The notes: generated by a model not told the origin, from the letters alone. A stretch of 64,000 nucleotides of DNA from Fagopyrum homotropicum (GCA_033239125.1 BSWB01000004.1:126055235-126119234); one strand, 5' to 3'. Shown: positions 21,491 to 32,744, counted from the stretch's first letter. Numbers and translations: made by a program.

Positions 21491-23650
21491 TGATAACACG
21501 ATTTATGACTTAGGTTTAGACACTCATTTAGATAGTTTTTTCCGCTCATTCATGCATGGTTTAGCACTAGTTCACGACGTTTGCACTCAATTCATGTATT
21601 TTCTCGAGATAGACATCTACATGGACTTTTGTATGCTTTGTAGGTATTTTTGGAGATTTAGGAGCTTAATCGATACATTCGAGGATTGTTCCTCGAGATG
21701 ACACACCTTCAGACTCATTGGGATGCAAGCTAGGGGCTAAGGAGGACACTTGGGAACTTGTTGGTGCATGCCATGCACCAAATCGTGGCTTGATGATCCA
21801 TATAGTGCAGGAATACCAGAACCACGGTCACTGGAAGAACCACGCCCGTGGAAATGGGCCGTGATTTTTGCCAAACGGTTGTGACAGCTGTCCCACGATC
21901 TTCATGGCCGACTCTTGCAAATTTGTAGGATAAATAGGTGGTCCTGCAAGGCTGTTAGGGGAGAGAGTCCACATCCACTCTTACTACCATTCTCTCGTAC
22001 ACTCTCAACAAGAAAGATTCTCTCAATTGGAAGCTTGGATTGGAGCTACTCTTGGAAGAGAAGAAAAGTTCCATTGGAGAAGAAGAGAAGAACACACCAT
22101 TATTAGTCCTTGATAGATTTTAGAGTTAAGATTATCGGAATCGTTTTCTAGGGTTGTAAGAATCGATTGAACCTTCTTTGAAGGGTCGTGAGTCTTTCTA
22201 ATTCTAATATTCAACTTGGTTTTCTTTGCTCTACTTGTTCATCTCTTTCTCTTCATTTTCTTGCAAATGGATGCCATGATTTTATGCTTGATGATTTTGA
22301 TTGTGATGATGTATGTTGTTGGCTAATTAGATGCGATTATAGGGTAAGGAAAGGATGGTTATGGCATGGACTATGATAGAATAGACTTAAATGTATGCTT
22401 GGATGATTCGTTTGATTGAACCTAGTCACTGTTAGAAACCACGGTTTGTTCTAGACAAACCACGGCTGTGGATCTTGATGAACATCCCGTGATTTTGATT
22501 AACTTGCTTGCAATGATAAATCCAAGTGTTAGGTTGTTAGATTGTTGAAATCCTAAGTGTTTGTTGAGCTAAATCTATCCTAGGGTGACCTAGTGTTAGC
22601 AACTAAGTGTTAGAACAGACCTACCCGGTAATTATTGCTTTTAGATACCGAAGATGACGAACTCTAGGTAGTAGTGAGCCTTATAAGCCGCTATTGGACT
22701 GAGTGTGCTAGGATAGTTGCCTAGGACTTGCCTTCCCGAGACTTACCCGGTAAGGAGAGGTTAGATCCCTAGATAACCATCCGGTTTGTGTAGAATACTT
22801 ATCCTTAGGCTCTTTGAGACTTACCCGGTGATGAGACCTTAGGAACGGACTAGTGGACTATGAGACCTACCCGGTGATTGACCCCAATCTAGAAACGCTC
22901 ACTCCTAACATACCATAGTTAATCCAAAGAATGATTAGATAGCTTGAGTCCTATGCCATAACCGGAATTTCCAACCCCTAGAATCCGCTTTTCTCCTTTG
23001 ATTACATATTTTGTATTTGCTTGTTTACTTGTGGTGTTAGCTCAGTTGATTGTTGATTTCGCATGATTTGTGATCCATGATTGATCACCTAAAAACCAAA
23101 CCAAAAATATTGAGATTTTCATTTCTTTATTCCTTTCTCTTTTCTTAGTCTAGATCTTCACTATCCTTAGTCACTAATCGATTCAATCTCACCCGGTGAT
23201 TGACCCCAATCTAGAAACGCTCACTCCCAACATACCATAGTTAATCCAAAGAATGATTAGATAGCTTGAGTCCTATGTCATAACCGGAATTTCCAACCCC
23301 TAGAATCCGCTTTTCTCCTTTGATTACATATTTCGTATTTGCTTGTTTACTTGTGGTGTTAGCTCAGTTGATTGTTGATTTCGCATGATTTGTGATCTTT
23401 GATTGATCACCTAAAAACCAAACCAAAAATATTGAGATTTTCATTTCTTTATTCCTTTCTCTTTTCTTAGTCTAGATCTTCACTATCCTTAGTCACTAAT
23501 CGATTCAATCTCACCTCAGTCTTTGTGTTCGACCTCGGAATACTATCCCTACTACAAAACGTCCCGTACACTGCGGGTTCGCTAGGAGTTAGGAGAAATA
23601 TATCGAGTATAAATTTAAGGCTTATTGCGTGACACATTCTTAGCGTAACA
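21491..23650 (+). repeat. 3' LTR of element D with internal 322-bp tandem duplication
   Basis: It is 2160 bp against 1835 bp for the 5' LTR. The segment beginning ACCCGGTGATTGACCCC occurs at 22869 and again at 23191, a spacing of 322 bp. The copies differ by a few bases. Word clusters lie at 21819-21870 and 22437-22475. Confidence 0.9.
22869..23514 (+). repeat. Tandem duplication (2 x about 322 bp) in 3' LTR of D
   Basis: The first copy runs about 22869-23190 and the second 23191-23514. The junction joins CAATCTCA of the LTR end region to CCCGGTGATTGACCCC, with CAC/ACC as the only shared bases. The 5' LTR has one copy, so it arose after insertion or during the last replication cycle. Confidence 0.88.
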
Positions 23651-24250
23651 CATGACAAAAGCGCCATCGGGCTTCTCTTTGACAGAACTCACAGCAAGGG
23701 CAACCAAAGCTCAAACCTTTGGTTCCAATACGTCAAGACTCAATTCCAGAGAGCCTGAGAATAACAAAGGATCAACAACGGAACGCTTCACAAGAATCAA
23801 GGATCAAAGTTGATTCTTGGGCAAGAAGAAAAGAGAAGAACAAAAGGAAGAAACCAAAACAGGAGGAGAAGACATGCAGCACTGTAAGAACGTGAAGGAG
23901 AAACCAGAAGGGAAGAACTTACACGCTCAGCAAAGTTGTAGGAAGCAAGGGGACAGCTGCAACTCTCTAGGGTTGGAGAAGACGCAAGCAACGAACGGGA
24001 AAAGGAGAAAAAGGAGAGAATATATAGAGACGGCTGGAACGCTAGACGGAAAGGCGTCTAGGGTTAGAAGAAAGATCAGGAAACCGGCCCATAAGATAGA
24101 ATATCGAACATTCTATCTATGGAAGGAAGATAAAAGAACGGAAGAAAAGATCGGGCACTATCTGTCGTCATCCGAAGGGGCGGATCACCTCGGCCGCGGG
24201 GGCGGCCCTCTTCACCGCGGGGTGGTGAAGGCAAAACCTCAAATCTTACA
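23651..24250 (-). repeat. LTR of chromovirus C, U3 part
   Basis: It starts TGTAAGATTTGAGG on the minus strand at 24250, forming a short inverted match with the LTR end at 10985 (TGTAACA). Together the two parts give an LTR of about 1.73 kb. A TATA box (TATATA) lies at 24020-24027 on the minus strand. GC-rich palindromic words (CCTCGGCCGCGG, and CTTCACC with GGTGAAG arms) lie at 24188-24236, about 160-215 bp upstream of the TATA box. Confidence 0.75.
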
Positions 24251-25606
24251 CTCAAGGCCGAGATTTCTTCTCTAGAGCTCTTCTTTTGGTCTAGCCACCT
24301 TCTATGCTTGTTGGATCTTCTTGATCCTTGTTCCGACCTTCCATGGTAGGCAAAAATGTCACTAGAGGATACCTAAGTGTGAGTAAGGTCTCTTTAAGCG
24401 TACATGTTGTCAACAAGCTAGTAACTTCCTCATGGATGGCCTTTTCTCTTATTCTAGTGATGGCTCCTTTCATAGCGGGGTTTGAAGATGGTGTGACTAT
24501 CTTGTCCTCCAATGCCTTAGCCCTTGATCTAGTAGTTGGTCCTTGAGGTAGTGTTGGGATGATCCCTCATCATACTCCCCTTCTTAAGAAGGATTTGTCC
24601 TCGAATCACCAACATGCTCATCTTTAGACTCAAAAGGACTCAAGCCTCTTACATTGAAGGTCTTGCTTACTCTATACTCAGTTGGAAGTTCCAAGACATA
24701 AGCGTTATCACCCACCTTCTGCTTCACACTAAATGGCCCATCTACTCTTGTAGACAACTTAGACTTCCTCTTCTCCGGAAATCGCTCTTTCCTTAAGTTA
24801 AACCAAACTAGATCTCCTGATTTAAACAACACCTCCTTGCGATTCCGATTAGCTTTGGATTACATGGTTTTCCCTTTGTTTTCCAGCCTTATGCGTGTTT
24901 TGTCATGTAATTTGTTAATGAACTCGATTTGTTTTTCTGCAATGAAATCTACTCTCTCCTCGATAGGCAACGGTATAAGATCAAAAGGAGTCAAAGGATT
25001 GAACATATAGACACATCCAAAAGGCGTTAGATTAGTAGATGAATGCAAGGTACGATTAAAAGAAAATTCTATATGTGATAAAACATCCTCCTAAGCATTC
25101 AAATTATCCTTCAAAACAACTCTCAAAATAGTGGTTAAAGTCCTATTAGTGACTTCCGTTTGAGGATGACTAGAGGTTGAAAATAACAACCTTGTACCTA
25201 ATTTTTTCCAAAGAGTCTTCCAAAAGAAACTAAGGAATTTAATATCCCTATCGCTTACAAAAGTTTGCAGTACTCCATGCAACCTAATAACTTCTCTAAA
25301 GAACAAGTTAGCCACATTATAAGCATCATCAGGTTTATGGCAAGCAATAAAGTGAGTCATTTTAGAATAACGGTCAACAAACACAAAAATGGAATATCTC
25401 CCATTCTTAGTCTTTGGTAATCCTACAACAAAGTCCATTCTAATATCAAACCATGGTGAACTAGGTATAGGCAAAGGAGTATACAAACCATGTGGTTTTG
25501 ATCTAGACTAAGCCTTCAAACATATAATGCATCTCTTAAGCATATTCAATATCTTTAAGCATTGGAGACAACTTAGACTTCCTCTTCTCCAAAAATCGCT
25601 CTTTCC
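24251..25606 (-). pseudogene. pol: Chromovirus E integrase remnant (CRM/Reina-like)
   Basis: On the minus strand: KRCIICLKA, KPHGLYTPLPIPSSPW, IRMDFVVGLPKT (D), VFVDRYSKMTHFIACHK, SDRDIKFLSFFW (D), then SSHPQTEVTNRTL (E). Related integrases have HPQTDGQTEV, so three residues are deleted. Then come STNLTPFGCVYMFNPLTP (25048-24860) and GDLVWFNLRKERFPEKRKSKL to FNVRGLSPF (24832-24584). Several frames and stops separate these parts. Gag, PR, RT and RNase H are absent. Sequence 24251-24583 is its 3' flank, adjoining the LTR start of element C. Confidence 0.82.
25566..25606 (-). repeat. 41-bp copy of integrase segment 24752-24792 at the break point of E
   Basis: AGACAACTTAGACTTCCTC onward matches 24752-24792 at 39 of 41 positions, in the same orientation. 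It sits exactly where homology of E to integrase ends, next to unrelated sequence. Confidence 0.8.
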
Positions 25607-26404
25607 GCGGCTTAGGTGGCCTAGCGCACCTGCGACTCATGAGGGGCGAACCCGCGGATGATGTTGGCTTCGATCTACTGTTGTGTTGCTCATCATGTCT
25701 AAAGGAGAAGATTTGCTTGCCCGGATGATGGGCTCGAAGACGAAGGAGCAAGGCTGGTTCCCTTGCTGCTGCTTGTTGGCGTGACAGAAGGTATGTCTGG
25801 TATACTTACGTGCAAAGATGATGGCAACAACAATGGTGAGACCGGCCAACTATTGTTCATGCCTGACGCCAAGGTTGAGGATTGCTACTTCCCATGACAG
25901 AAGTAAGGGAAGAGGAAGAAGTCGTTGCTGGCTGGAAGACGACGGCAAAAGGAAGAAGGCCGGAACCACTGGTCGCGTGAAGAGAAGGAGGAAGGAAGAG
26001 GAGAGGTTAACGTAACGTGAACCGCAGTTATGTGAAGTTGAGGGAGGGTGGTTGCTTGCTTCACTTAGGGGAAAGGATGGAAGCATATTGAAACCCTTAA
26101 CCGGCCCAACTGGCATGTCCTTAATGGGCCCGTTTGGTATGTGTTTAATAGGCTGAAAAGTTTCAAAAAGGCTATTAAGGTGGTGATTTGTATGGATATA
26201 AGAACCTAGAAACCTCACATAAAAGGCTAGGTTTTATGTAGGTGTTATATATAGCTATAAATATACCTCATGGAATGATAAGAATTTAGATAACTTAGAA
26301 ATTCAAGTATCCCATAAAATGATAAGAAGATGGAAGAAGTCCAAACCGGGCAAATTTCCGGTTTGATTTGGAAGTCATCGGAAATAAAATTTCCAGGTAT
26401 TACA
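25607..26404. other. Unclassified intergenic sequence
   Basis: No domain, LTR or repeat was recognised. Open frames here (25637-25849 and 25850-26218 minus, 25818-26015 plus) have low-complexity Leu/Ser/Pro-rich translations and no family motif, and I do not call them genes. From about 26220 it becomes AT-rich and grades into the tandem repeat. Confidence 0.5.
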
Positions 26405-27318
26405 ATCTTTCTCATGTAAGACATAAATTTAAACAATAAAAAAGTGGGAAAAGCGAACATTTGCATGAGGATATCAAATTAACCCATGAGCGAATGAGAA
26501 AAATGTGTTAAACGATTATAAATGGGAAAAGTCAAGTATAGAGATTAGGACAATGAAACTAATAATAATATGCATGCTTGGCTTCGCTTACGCAATCCCT
26601 AAAACCCATCAAAGTTTTGACAGTGTCTCTACAAATTGCATACAAGGAGTCAATCACACTTTCTATCTTTTATTCTTTCTCCTTATCTCTTTATCTTTGT
26701 CATGTAAGTTATACAGCTAAACAATGACGAAGAGAAAAAAAAAGACGAACATTTACATGAAAATATCAACTCAACCCATGATAGAAAAAGAAGAAAATGT
26801 ATAAAAGGATTATAAACGAGAAATTCAAGTAGAGAGATTGGGACAAAGAAAATAAATAATAGTGTGCATATTTGTCGTCACATATGCCATCCATAAAGGC
26901 CATTAAAGTTTCAACGGTCTCTTTCCAATTAGCATATAGGGTGCCCTGGACACTATCTATCATTCATTAAGAAAAAAAAATAATAGTATGCAGGTTTGAC
27001 GTCGCATATGCCATCCACAAAGGCCATCACAGTTTTAACGGTCCCTTTCCAAATAGCATATAGGGTGCCATGCATACTTTCTATCATTCATTAAGAAAAA
27101 AAAATAACGTTATGTTTTGCGTCACATATGCCATCAAAGTTTTAACGGTCTCTTTCCAAATAGCATAGGGTGCCATGCACTCTTTCTATCACTCATTCAG
27201 TCTCCTTTTCTATCTCCATCTTTCTCATGTAAGATAAAACATTAAACCATAATATAACGAAGAGGGAAACAGGAACATTGGCATGAAGATATCAACTTAA
27301 GCCATGACCGAATAAGAA

Positions 27319-27321
<3 letters not shown>

Positions 27322-27397
<76 letters not shown>
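27322..27397. repeat. (TA)n microsatellite
   Basis: An uninterrupted TA dinucleotide run of about 38 repeats lies inside the third satellite unit and accounts for its extra length. Confidence 0.97.
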
Positions 27398-27398
<1 letters not shown>

Positions 27399-27832
27399 GA
27401 TTATAAACAAGGAATTCAAGTAGAGATAATGGGGTTATGCAAAAAAATAATAGTATACATAATTGGCATCGCATACGCCATCCACAAAGGCCATCAAAGA
27501 TTTTGAAGTCTCTTTACAAATGGAATATAGGGAACCAAACACTCTTTATATCTTGTATTTTTTCTCTTTTTCGCTCTCCATCTTTCTCACATCAGATTTA
27601 AAGTTAAACCATGATGAAGAGAAAAATAGAACATTTTCATGAAGGTATAAACTTAACCCATGACCGAATAAAAATGTTAAAATAATTATAAACAGCAAAT
27701 TTAGGTATAGAGATTTGGACTAATAGAAAAAATATGCATGATAGGTTTCACATACGACATCCACAAAGGCAATCAAAGTTTCAACGGTCTCTCTACAAAT
27801 GGCATATATGGAGTAACACACACTTTCTATCT

Positions 27833-28009
27833 CGGGCAATTTTAGTAACTAGGCATTTTTAAAAAACTATAGTAGTAACTAGGCTTTTTAATATTTCAAT
27901 TAAGTAAATATACCCCATTCTTTTGTATTTATTCTCAAAATCTACACACTCTTGAACTCAAGGGGAACATTTACTAAACACAAAACTAGAAAAAGCCTAG
28001 TAAATCAAA
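27833..28009. mobile_element. Small inverted-repeat insertion (MITE-like) in satellite unit
   Basis: This is about 175 bp absent from the other units. The left end GGGCAATTTTAGTAACTAGGC with TTTTT and the right end AAAAAGCCTAGTAAATC are inversely related. A second copy of TAACTAGGCTTTTTA lies inside at 27877-27891. Flanks TTTCTATCT and TTTCTTATT resemble each other weakly. It has no coding capacity. The family is unknown; a Mutator-like MITE is possible. Confidence 0.5.
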
Positions 28010-28885
28010 TTATTTCTTATTCTTTCTCCTTTTTCACGCTCACTCTTTCTTATTAAAGATACAAAGTTAAACAATAACGAAGAGGGAAAATGAACATTTG
28101 TAGGAAGATTAACTCGACCCATGTCCGAATAAGAAAAATAAATGTATTAAATGATAATAAATGAGATATCCGAGTAGAGAGATTACGGCTAATAATAAAA
28201 TAATATTATGCATGCTTGGCTTCGCATACGCCGGCCACAAAGGCCTTTAAAGTTTTAACGGTATCTCTTCAAATGGCATACAGGGTGTCCGACACACTTC
28301 TATCTTTCATTTTTATTCCTTTTATCTCTCTCCATCTTCCTAAAGAAAGATATAAAGTTAAACAATAACGAAGAGGGAAAAGGGAACATTTGCATGAAGA
28401 TATCAACTTAATCCATGACCGAATAAGGAAAAAAACGTATTAAATGATTATAAATGGTACATTCAAGTGGAGAGATTAGGACTAAGAAAAAAAACAGTAG
28501 TAGTATGCATGCTTGGCTTCGCATACACCATCCATAGAGGCCATCAAAGTTTTGACGATTGATAACGTGATTTATGACGTTAGTATAGGCATACATTTAG
28601 ATAGTTTTTCCCATTTATTCATGCACGGTTTGGCACTAGTTCACGACGCTTACACTCATTTCGTGCATATTTCTAGAAAAGACGTCTACACGAGCTTTTG
28701 TCGGTTTTGTAGGTATTTCGGGGATCTTTTGGACATTAATCGATACATTCGAGGGTCAAGCCTCATGGTGGTACACATCCAAAGCTTTGAAGGAACATAA
28801 TTGGAGCAATGAAGGACACAAGGACCCTTGTTGGTGCAAGCAATGGAGCAACTCATGGCTAGAGGATCATAACAAGTCTCTGTTG

Positions 28886-28946
28886 AAGAAAATCGGACCA
28901 ACACTCAGGAAAATCGGCCGATTTTCTTGACTGGGTCGATTTTTGG
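28886..28946. repeat. ATCGGCCGAT words in U3 of LTR1
   Basis: GAAAATCGG is followed by the perfect 18-bp palindrome GAAAATCGGCCGATTTTC at 28909-28926 and then TCGATTTTTGGCC. It lies about 65-125 bp upstream of the TATA box. The same 18-bp palindrome is at 36519-36536, 45996-46013 and 55464-55481 in LTR2-4. Confidence 0.85.
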
Positions 28947-29493
28947 CCTTTGACAGCTTAAGCCACGTGTCCCACGATCTCTTTGTCCGGCCTTGCTCTT
29001 GGTGGAGAATATAAGTGGGCCTGCAAGCTGTTGCTGAGCATCTCCCTCTCCCACATTCTCTCACACACAGCTCATTCCTTTGGGGATTGACTTGGAGAAG
29101 AAGAAAAACTCTCTCAATTTGGAGGAAGAAGATGAACACCAAACTTAGAGTGATAGTGAGTTTTTGAGTGATTTTGAGTGATTTTTGGAGTCCTTGATCG
29201 AAGAACTATTGGAAGGATTGTTAGGAACGTTTTGGAACTTCATTTGAAGGGTTGTAAGTCTTGCTAAAACTTAGATTCAGCTGAGATTTATTGTTTTTAC
29301 TTGCTTATCTTTCATCATCCATCTATGAAAACCACGTATGCTTGTGTGATGATTTTGGATCTTGATATGCATACTATTGGCTAGTTTATTGTGATTCTGG
29401 AGTGATGGATTGATGGTTATTGCTTGGGTGATGACAAAATGGGCTTATATGTTAGATTAGGATGATTTATATGCACGAAACGTAACCCAGGAA

Positions 29494-29554
29494 GAAAAAT
29501 CGGCCTGTTCTACAGGCAGATCGGCCGATTTAGGTATGATCCACCCGATTTTTC
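29494..29554. repeat. ATCGGCCGAT words in U5/leader of LTR1
   Basis: GAAAAATCGG (29494-29503) and CCGATTTTTC (29545-29554) are perfect inverted arms enclosing AGATCGGCCGATTT. Equivalents are at about 37111-37174, 46579-46641 and 56046-56109 in LTR2-4. Confidence 0.82.
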
Positions 29555-30076
29555 TCTCTGTTGCTCTTTAATTGATGAATCTGTATGTTAGGGTGTTAGG
29601 TTGTTGGAATCCTAGTGTTTATTAAGAATAATTTAGTTTAGGATCACCTAATGCTAACAACCTAAGTGAGGGAAGAGACCTACCCGGTGATTTCCGATCT
29701 TAGATACCGAAGATGATGAACTCTAGGTAGTAGTGAGCCTCACAAGCCGCTATTGGATTGAGTGTGCTAGGATTATTGCTCGAGACTTCCCTTTTCCGAG
29801 ACTTACCCGGTAAGGAGAGGGTTGCCCCTTTAGTAGAGTCCGGTTTGAGTAGAATTCCCTATTTTAACCCCTTGAGACCTACCCGGTAATAGGAGTTTGA
29901 TGCGGGACTAGTGAAGTGAGAGACCTACCCGGTAATCGCTTCCATTAGAGGAACACTCTTCCCTAACACCGCAGCTTGTCCTTAGAATCCTTAGAACCTT
30001 GAATCCGATACCATAACCGGAAATCTTGACCTCTAGAATCCACTTTTCCCTCTTGATCATATACTTGTGTTTGTGT

Positions 30077-31098
30077 TACTCAACCTCCAAAGGATAGAAC
30101 CGAAATGATGTTTGAGAAATTGCTTGGAAGGTTGAGTTGTCTTGAGAGCACGGTGACTTCTATTTCTAAGGCTCAAAAGGTTTTGGAAGCACAAGTGTTC
30201 CAAAAGGCGGGTGAAGCTCATAGAGATCCGGGAAAGCTTCCCGGAAGGACCGAAGATAACCCAAGAGGCCAAGTGTTGGCCATCACAACAAGGAGCGGGT
30301 TGAGTATGAAGGATCCCTTACCTAAGGGAAGTGACAAGGGGAAGCAAGTGGTGATAGAAGAAGAGCCATTGCAAGAAGATGGAGGAAAGAGCAAGGATGA
30401 TGAGCCATCATATGTGGCACCACCTCCATACAAGCCACCACTACCATTCCCACAATCACGAGCAAGAGCTCGTTTGGACAAACACTTTGGTAAATTCCTT
30501 GAACTTATGTCTAAATTGCATATTAACATTCCGTTCATGGATGCTATTCTAAGTATGCCGGCATATGGCAAGTTTTTGAAGGAAATACTCTCCAACAAGA
30601 GGAAATTGGAGGAGTATGGAGAAGTAAGGATGACAAAGAGGTCCTCGGAGTTGATTCAAACGATGAAGGAGGAGATGCCTCCTAAGCTAAGAGATCCGGG
30701 ATCCTTTTGTGTGCCAATCGGAATAGGAGAAGTGAAGTATGACGCCCTATGTGATCTTGGGGCAAGTGTAAGCATCATCCCGCTTGCACTTTGCAACAAG
30801 GTTGGGCTAGGAGAGCCAAAGCCGGTCAAGATGACCCTTTACATGGAGGACTCACCCGGTTGGAATCTTGGAAGACATTCCGGTGCAACTAGGGAAGTTC
30901 TATGTGCCCATAGACTTCGTTGTTTTGGATATCCCGGCGGACTATCCGGTTCCTATAATCTTGGGGAGACCTTTCCTAGCTACTTCCGGATGTTTGGTGG
31001 ATTGCAAGAATGGGATTCTCTCTTTTAACATTGGAGAAGAGAACATCAAGTTTAATTTGTCCACAATGGTGAGGAAGAGGAGTCTAGAGAGGTTGTGA
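30077..31098 (+). pseudogene. gag-pol: Unit 1 gag C-terminus and protease
   Basis: It begins within TQPPKDRTEMMFEKLLGRLS at the deletion junction. The frame runs through LDKHFGKFLELMSKLHINIP and the protease LCDLGASVSIIPLALCNKVG. An 11-bp deletion at about 30852 (GAGGACTCACCC, where units 2-4 have GAGGACCG...CACTCACCC) shifts the frame. Protease continues in 30868-31098 (LDIPADYPVPIILGRPFL). A further in-frame loss near 31070 removes part of the acidic linker (KGPALGEDVFNIV). Confidence 0.87.
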
Positions 31099-32744
31099 GC
31101 TCAATCTTGCTTAAGGATCAACTTGAGAAGGTTCTTAGCTCAAGTTTGATGAAGGAAGGAGTTGAGGAGAGTAGCAATGAAGTAATCAAGGCCTTGAATG
31201 CATTGGATGAGCTACCAAGTGTTGGATTTGAAGTACTAGAGGAAGTGAGAAATACCTGTAGAAAAATCGGAGAGAGGGGGGCCAGATCGGCCGATTTTTG
31301 CACTTATCCTGAATTTCCATCCAATTTTGCAAATGCAGATACTGGGATCGACCCCCAGATCGGCCGATTTTTCTCACAGAGGGTCGATTTTCCTGAGTCT
31401 TTTGAGCATCATCCAAGTGTTTGTGAGCAATCATCAAGGGACTTAGGTGAGGCTTCCATGGCTTTGCAATCATCTCAGCCTACATTGTATGGATCATCTC
31501 CAACCGAAAAAGGTCCTCCTAAACTTGATCTAAAACCTCTTCCTTCTCATTTAAAGTATGCTTTCCTTGGTTCAAATTCTACTTATCCGGTGATTGTGAA
31601 TGCATCTTTGAATGATGATGAGCTTAATAGATTGTTGAATGAATTGAAACTGCATAGAAAGGCAATAGGATACACCATTGATGACCTTGTTGGCATTAAG
31701 CCCTCTTTGTGCATACATAAGATATTGATGGAAGATGACCATAAACCCTCTATTGAACATCAAAGAAGATTGAATCCTATAATGAAAGAGGTAGTCAAGA
31801 AAGAGATCATTAAGTTGCTAGATGCGGGAATCATCTACCCTATTTCGGATAGTAAATGGGTTAGTCTAGTACATGTGGTTCCTAAGAAGGGTGGGATGAC
31901 CGTAGTAACTAATGAGAACAATGAACTAATCCCAACTAGGACGGTTACGGGATGGAGGATGTGTATTGACTATAGGAAACTAAATGTGGCCTCTAGGAAA
32001 GATCATTTCCCTCTTCCTTTCATTGACCAAATGCTAGAGAGATTAGCTCAACACTCTCATTTTTGTTACCTAGATGGCTATAGTGGATTCTTCCAAATCC
32101 CTATCCACCCCGATGACCAAGAGAAAACCACATTCACATGTCCTTGGGGTACATTTGCATATAGGAGAATGCCATTTGGGTTGTGTAATGCACCCGCCAC
32201 CTTTCAAAGGTGCATGATGGCCATATTTTCTGAATATATTGAGAACATCATGGAAGTGTTTATGGATGATTTTTCCGTTTATGGATCTTCTTTTGATGAT
32301 TGCCTAGCTAACTTGTCTTTGGTGCTTAAGAGATGTGAGGAGACAAATCTTGTCTTAAATTGGGAAAAATGCCACTTCATGGTAAGTGAAGGTATTGTGT
32401 TAGGACACTTGGTGTCCAACCGTGGCATTGAGGTTGATAGGGCCAAGATTGAAACGATAGAGAAGTTGCCACCACCTACCTCGGTGAAGGGGGTAAGGAG
32501 CTTTCTAGGGCATGCCGGTTTTTACCGGAGATTTATTAAAGATTTCTCTAAGATTTCTAAGCCTCTTACTAACCTACTAATGAAAGATATTGAGTTTGTT
32601 TTCTCCAAGGATTGCCTTGAAGCTTTTTGTAGGTTGAAGGATGCTTTGATCACCGCTCCCATCATGCAACCTCCGGATTGGAGCTTACCATTTGAAGTGA
32701 TTTGTGATGCAAGTGATGTGGCCGTTGGGACTGTTTTAGGATAA
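31095..32744 (+). pseudogene. pol: Unit 1 linker and reverse transcriptase, ends at TAA
   Basis: This is a 549-codon open frame. The linker with ATCGGCCGATTT words (31261-31392) is followed by a complete RT: MCIDYRKLN, CYLDGYSGFFQIP, RMPFGLCNAPATFQ, FMDDFSVYGSS (both Asp present), LGHLVSNRGIEVDRAKI. It ends at TAA 32742-32744, where units 2 and 3 read CAA (GTVLGQKKDG). Unit 4 has the same TAA. Confidence 0.9.
31261..31392. repeat. ATCGGCCGATTT word cluster inside PR-RT linker, unit 1
   Basis: GAAAAATCGG, AGATCGGCCGATTTTTG, GGGATCGAC, AGATCGGCCGATTTTTC and GGTCGATTTTCC occur within 130 bp of coding sequence. Equivalent clusters are at about 40737-40862, 50208-50340 and 59677-59809. Confidence 0.82.

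Larger units (their letters stand above)
12112..23650 (+). mobile_element. Athila element D, complete structure with two LTRs
   Basis: The order is 5' LTR (12112-13946), tRNA-Asp primer site, gag, PR, linker, RT, RNase H, integrase, 1.67 kb noncoding 3' region and 3' LTR (21491-23650). The flanking pentamers CAAGA (12107-12111) and CATGA (23651-23655) match at 4 of 5 positions, a plausible decayed target duplication. The 3' LTR is 325 bp longer because of an internal tandem duplication. It belongs to the same family as element A. It is inserted in the LTR of chromovirus C. Gag, PR and RT are each broken, so it is not autonomous. Confidence 0.92.
26405..28559. repeat. Degenerate tandem repeat, unit about 292 bp
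   Basis: GAACATTTGCATGAAGATAT-like unit starts are at 26454, 26747, 27273, 27629, 28092 and 28384. Spacings are 293, 526, 356, 463, 292 and 176 (truncated). The long ones are explained by an internal threefold subrepeat of about 125 bp (26850-27180), a (TA)n tract and a small insertion (27833-28009). Each unit carries CATACGCCATCCACAAAGGCC followed by TTTTAACGGTCTCT. There is no coding potential. The last unit is cut by LTR1. Confidence 0.82.
28560..30076 (+). repeat. LTR1 of the array, 3'-truncated
   Basis: TATA (TATAAG) is at 29010-29015. GAGACYTACCCGGTRA motifs are at 29675-29690, 29798-29813, 29874-29889 and 29920-29935. Palindromic words are at 28886-28946 and 29494-29554. The last 310 bp or so of the LTR are missing. 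Confidence 0.9.

Noticed and set aside
12112..23650. Host gene captured by element D
   Set aside because: All open frames in D match gag, PR, RT, RNase H or integrase, and the rest is noncoding Athila sequence shared with other copies.
23817..24275. 152-codon Lys/Glu-rich plus-strand frame
   Set aside because: Purine-rich LTR sequence of chromovirus C read antisense; the composition explains the open frame.
25850..26218. 122-codon minus-strand frame in the unclassified region
   Set aside because: Leu/Ser/Pro-rich low-complexity translation without domain or homolog that I recognise.
26405..28559. CRISPR-like array
   Set aside because: Long units of about 292 bp without short identical repeats and unique spacers; plant satellite.
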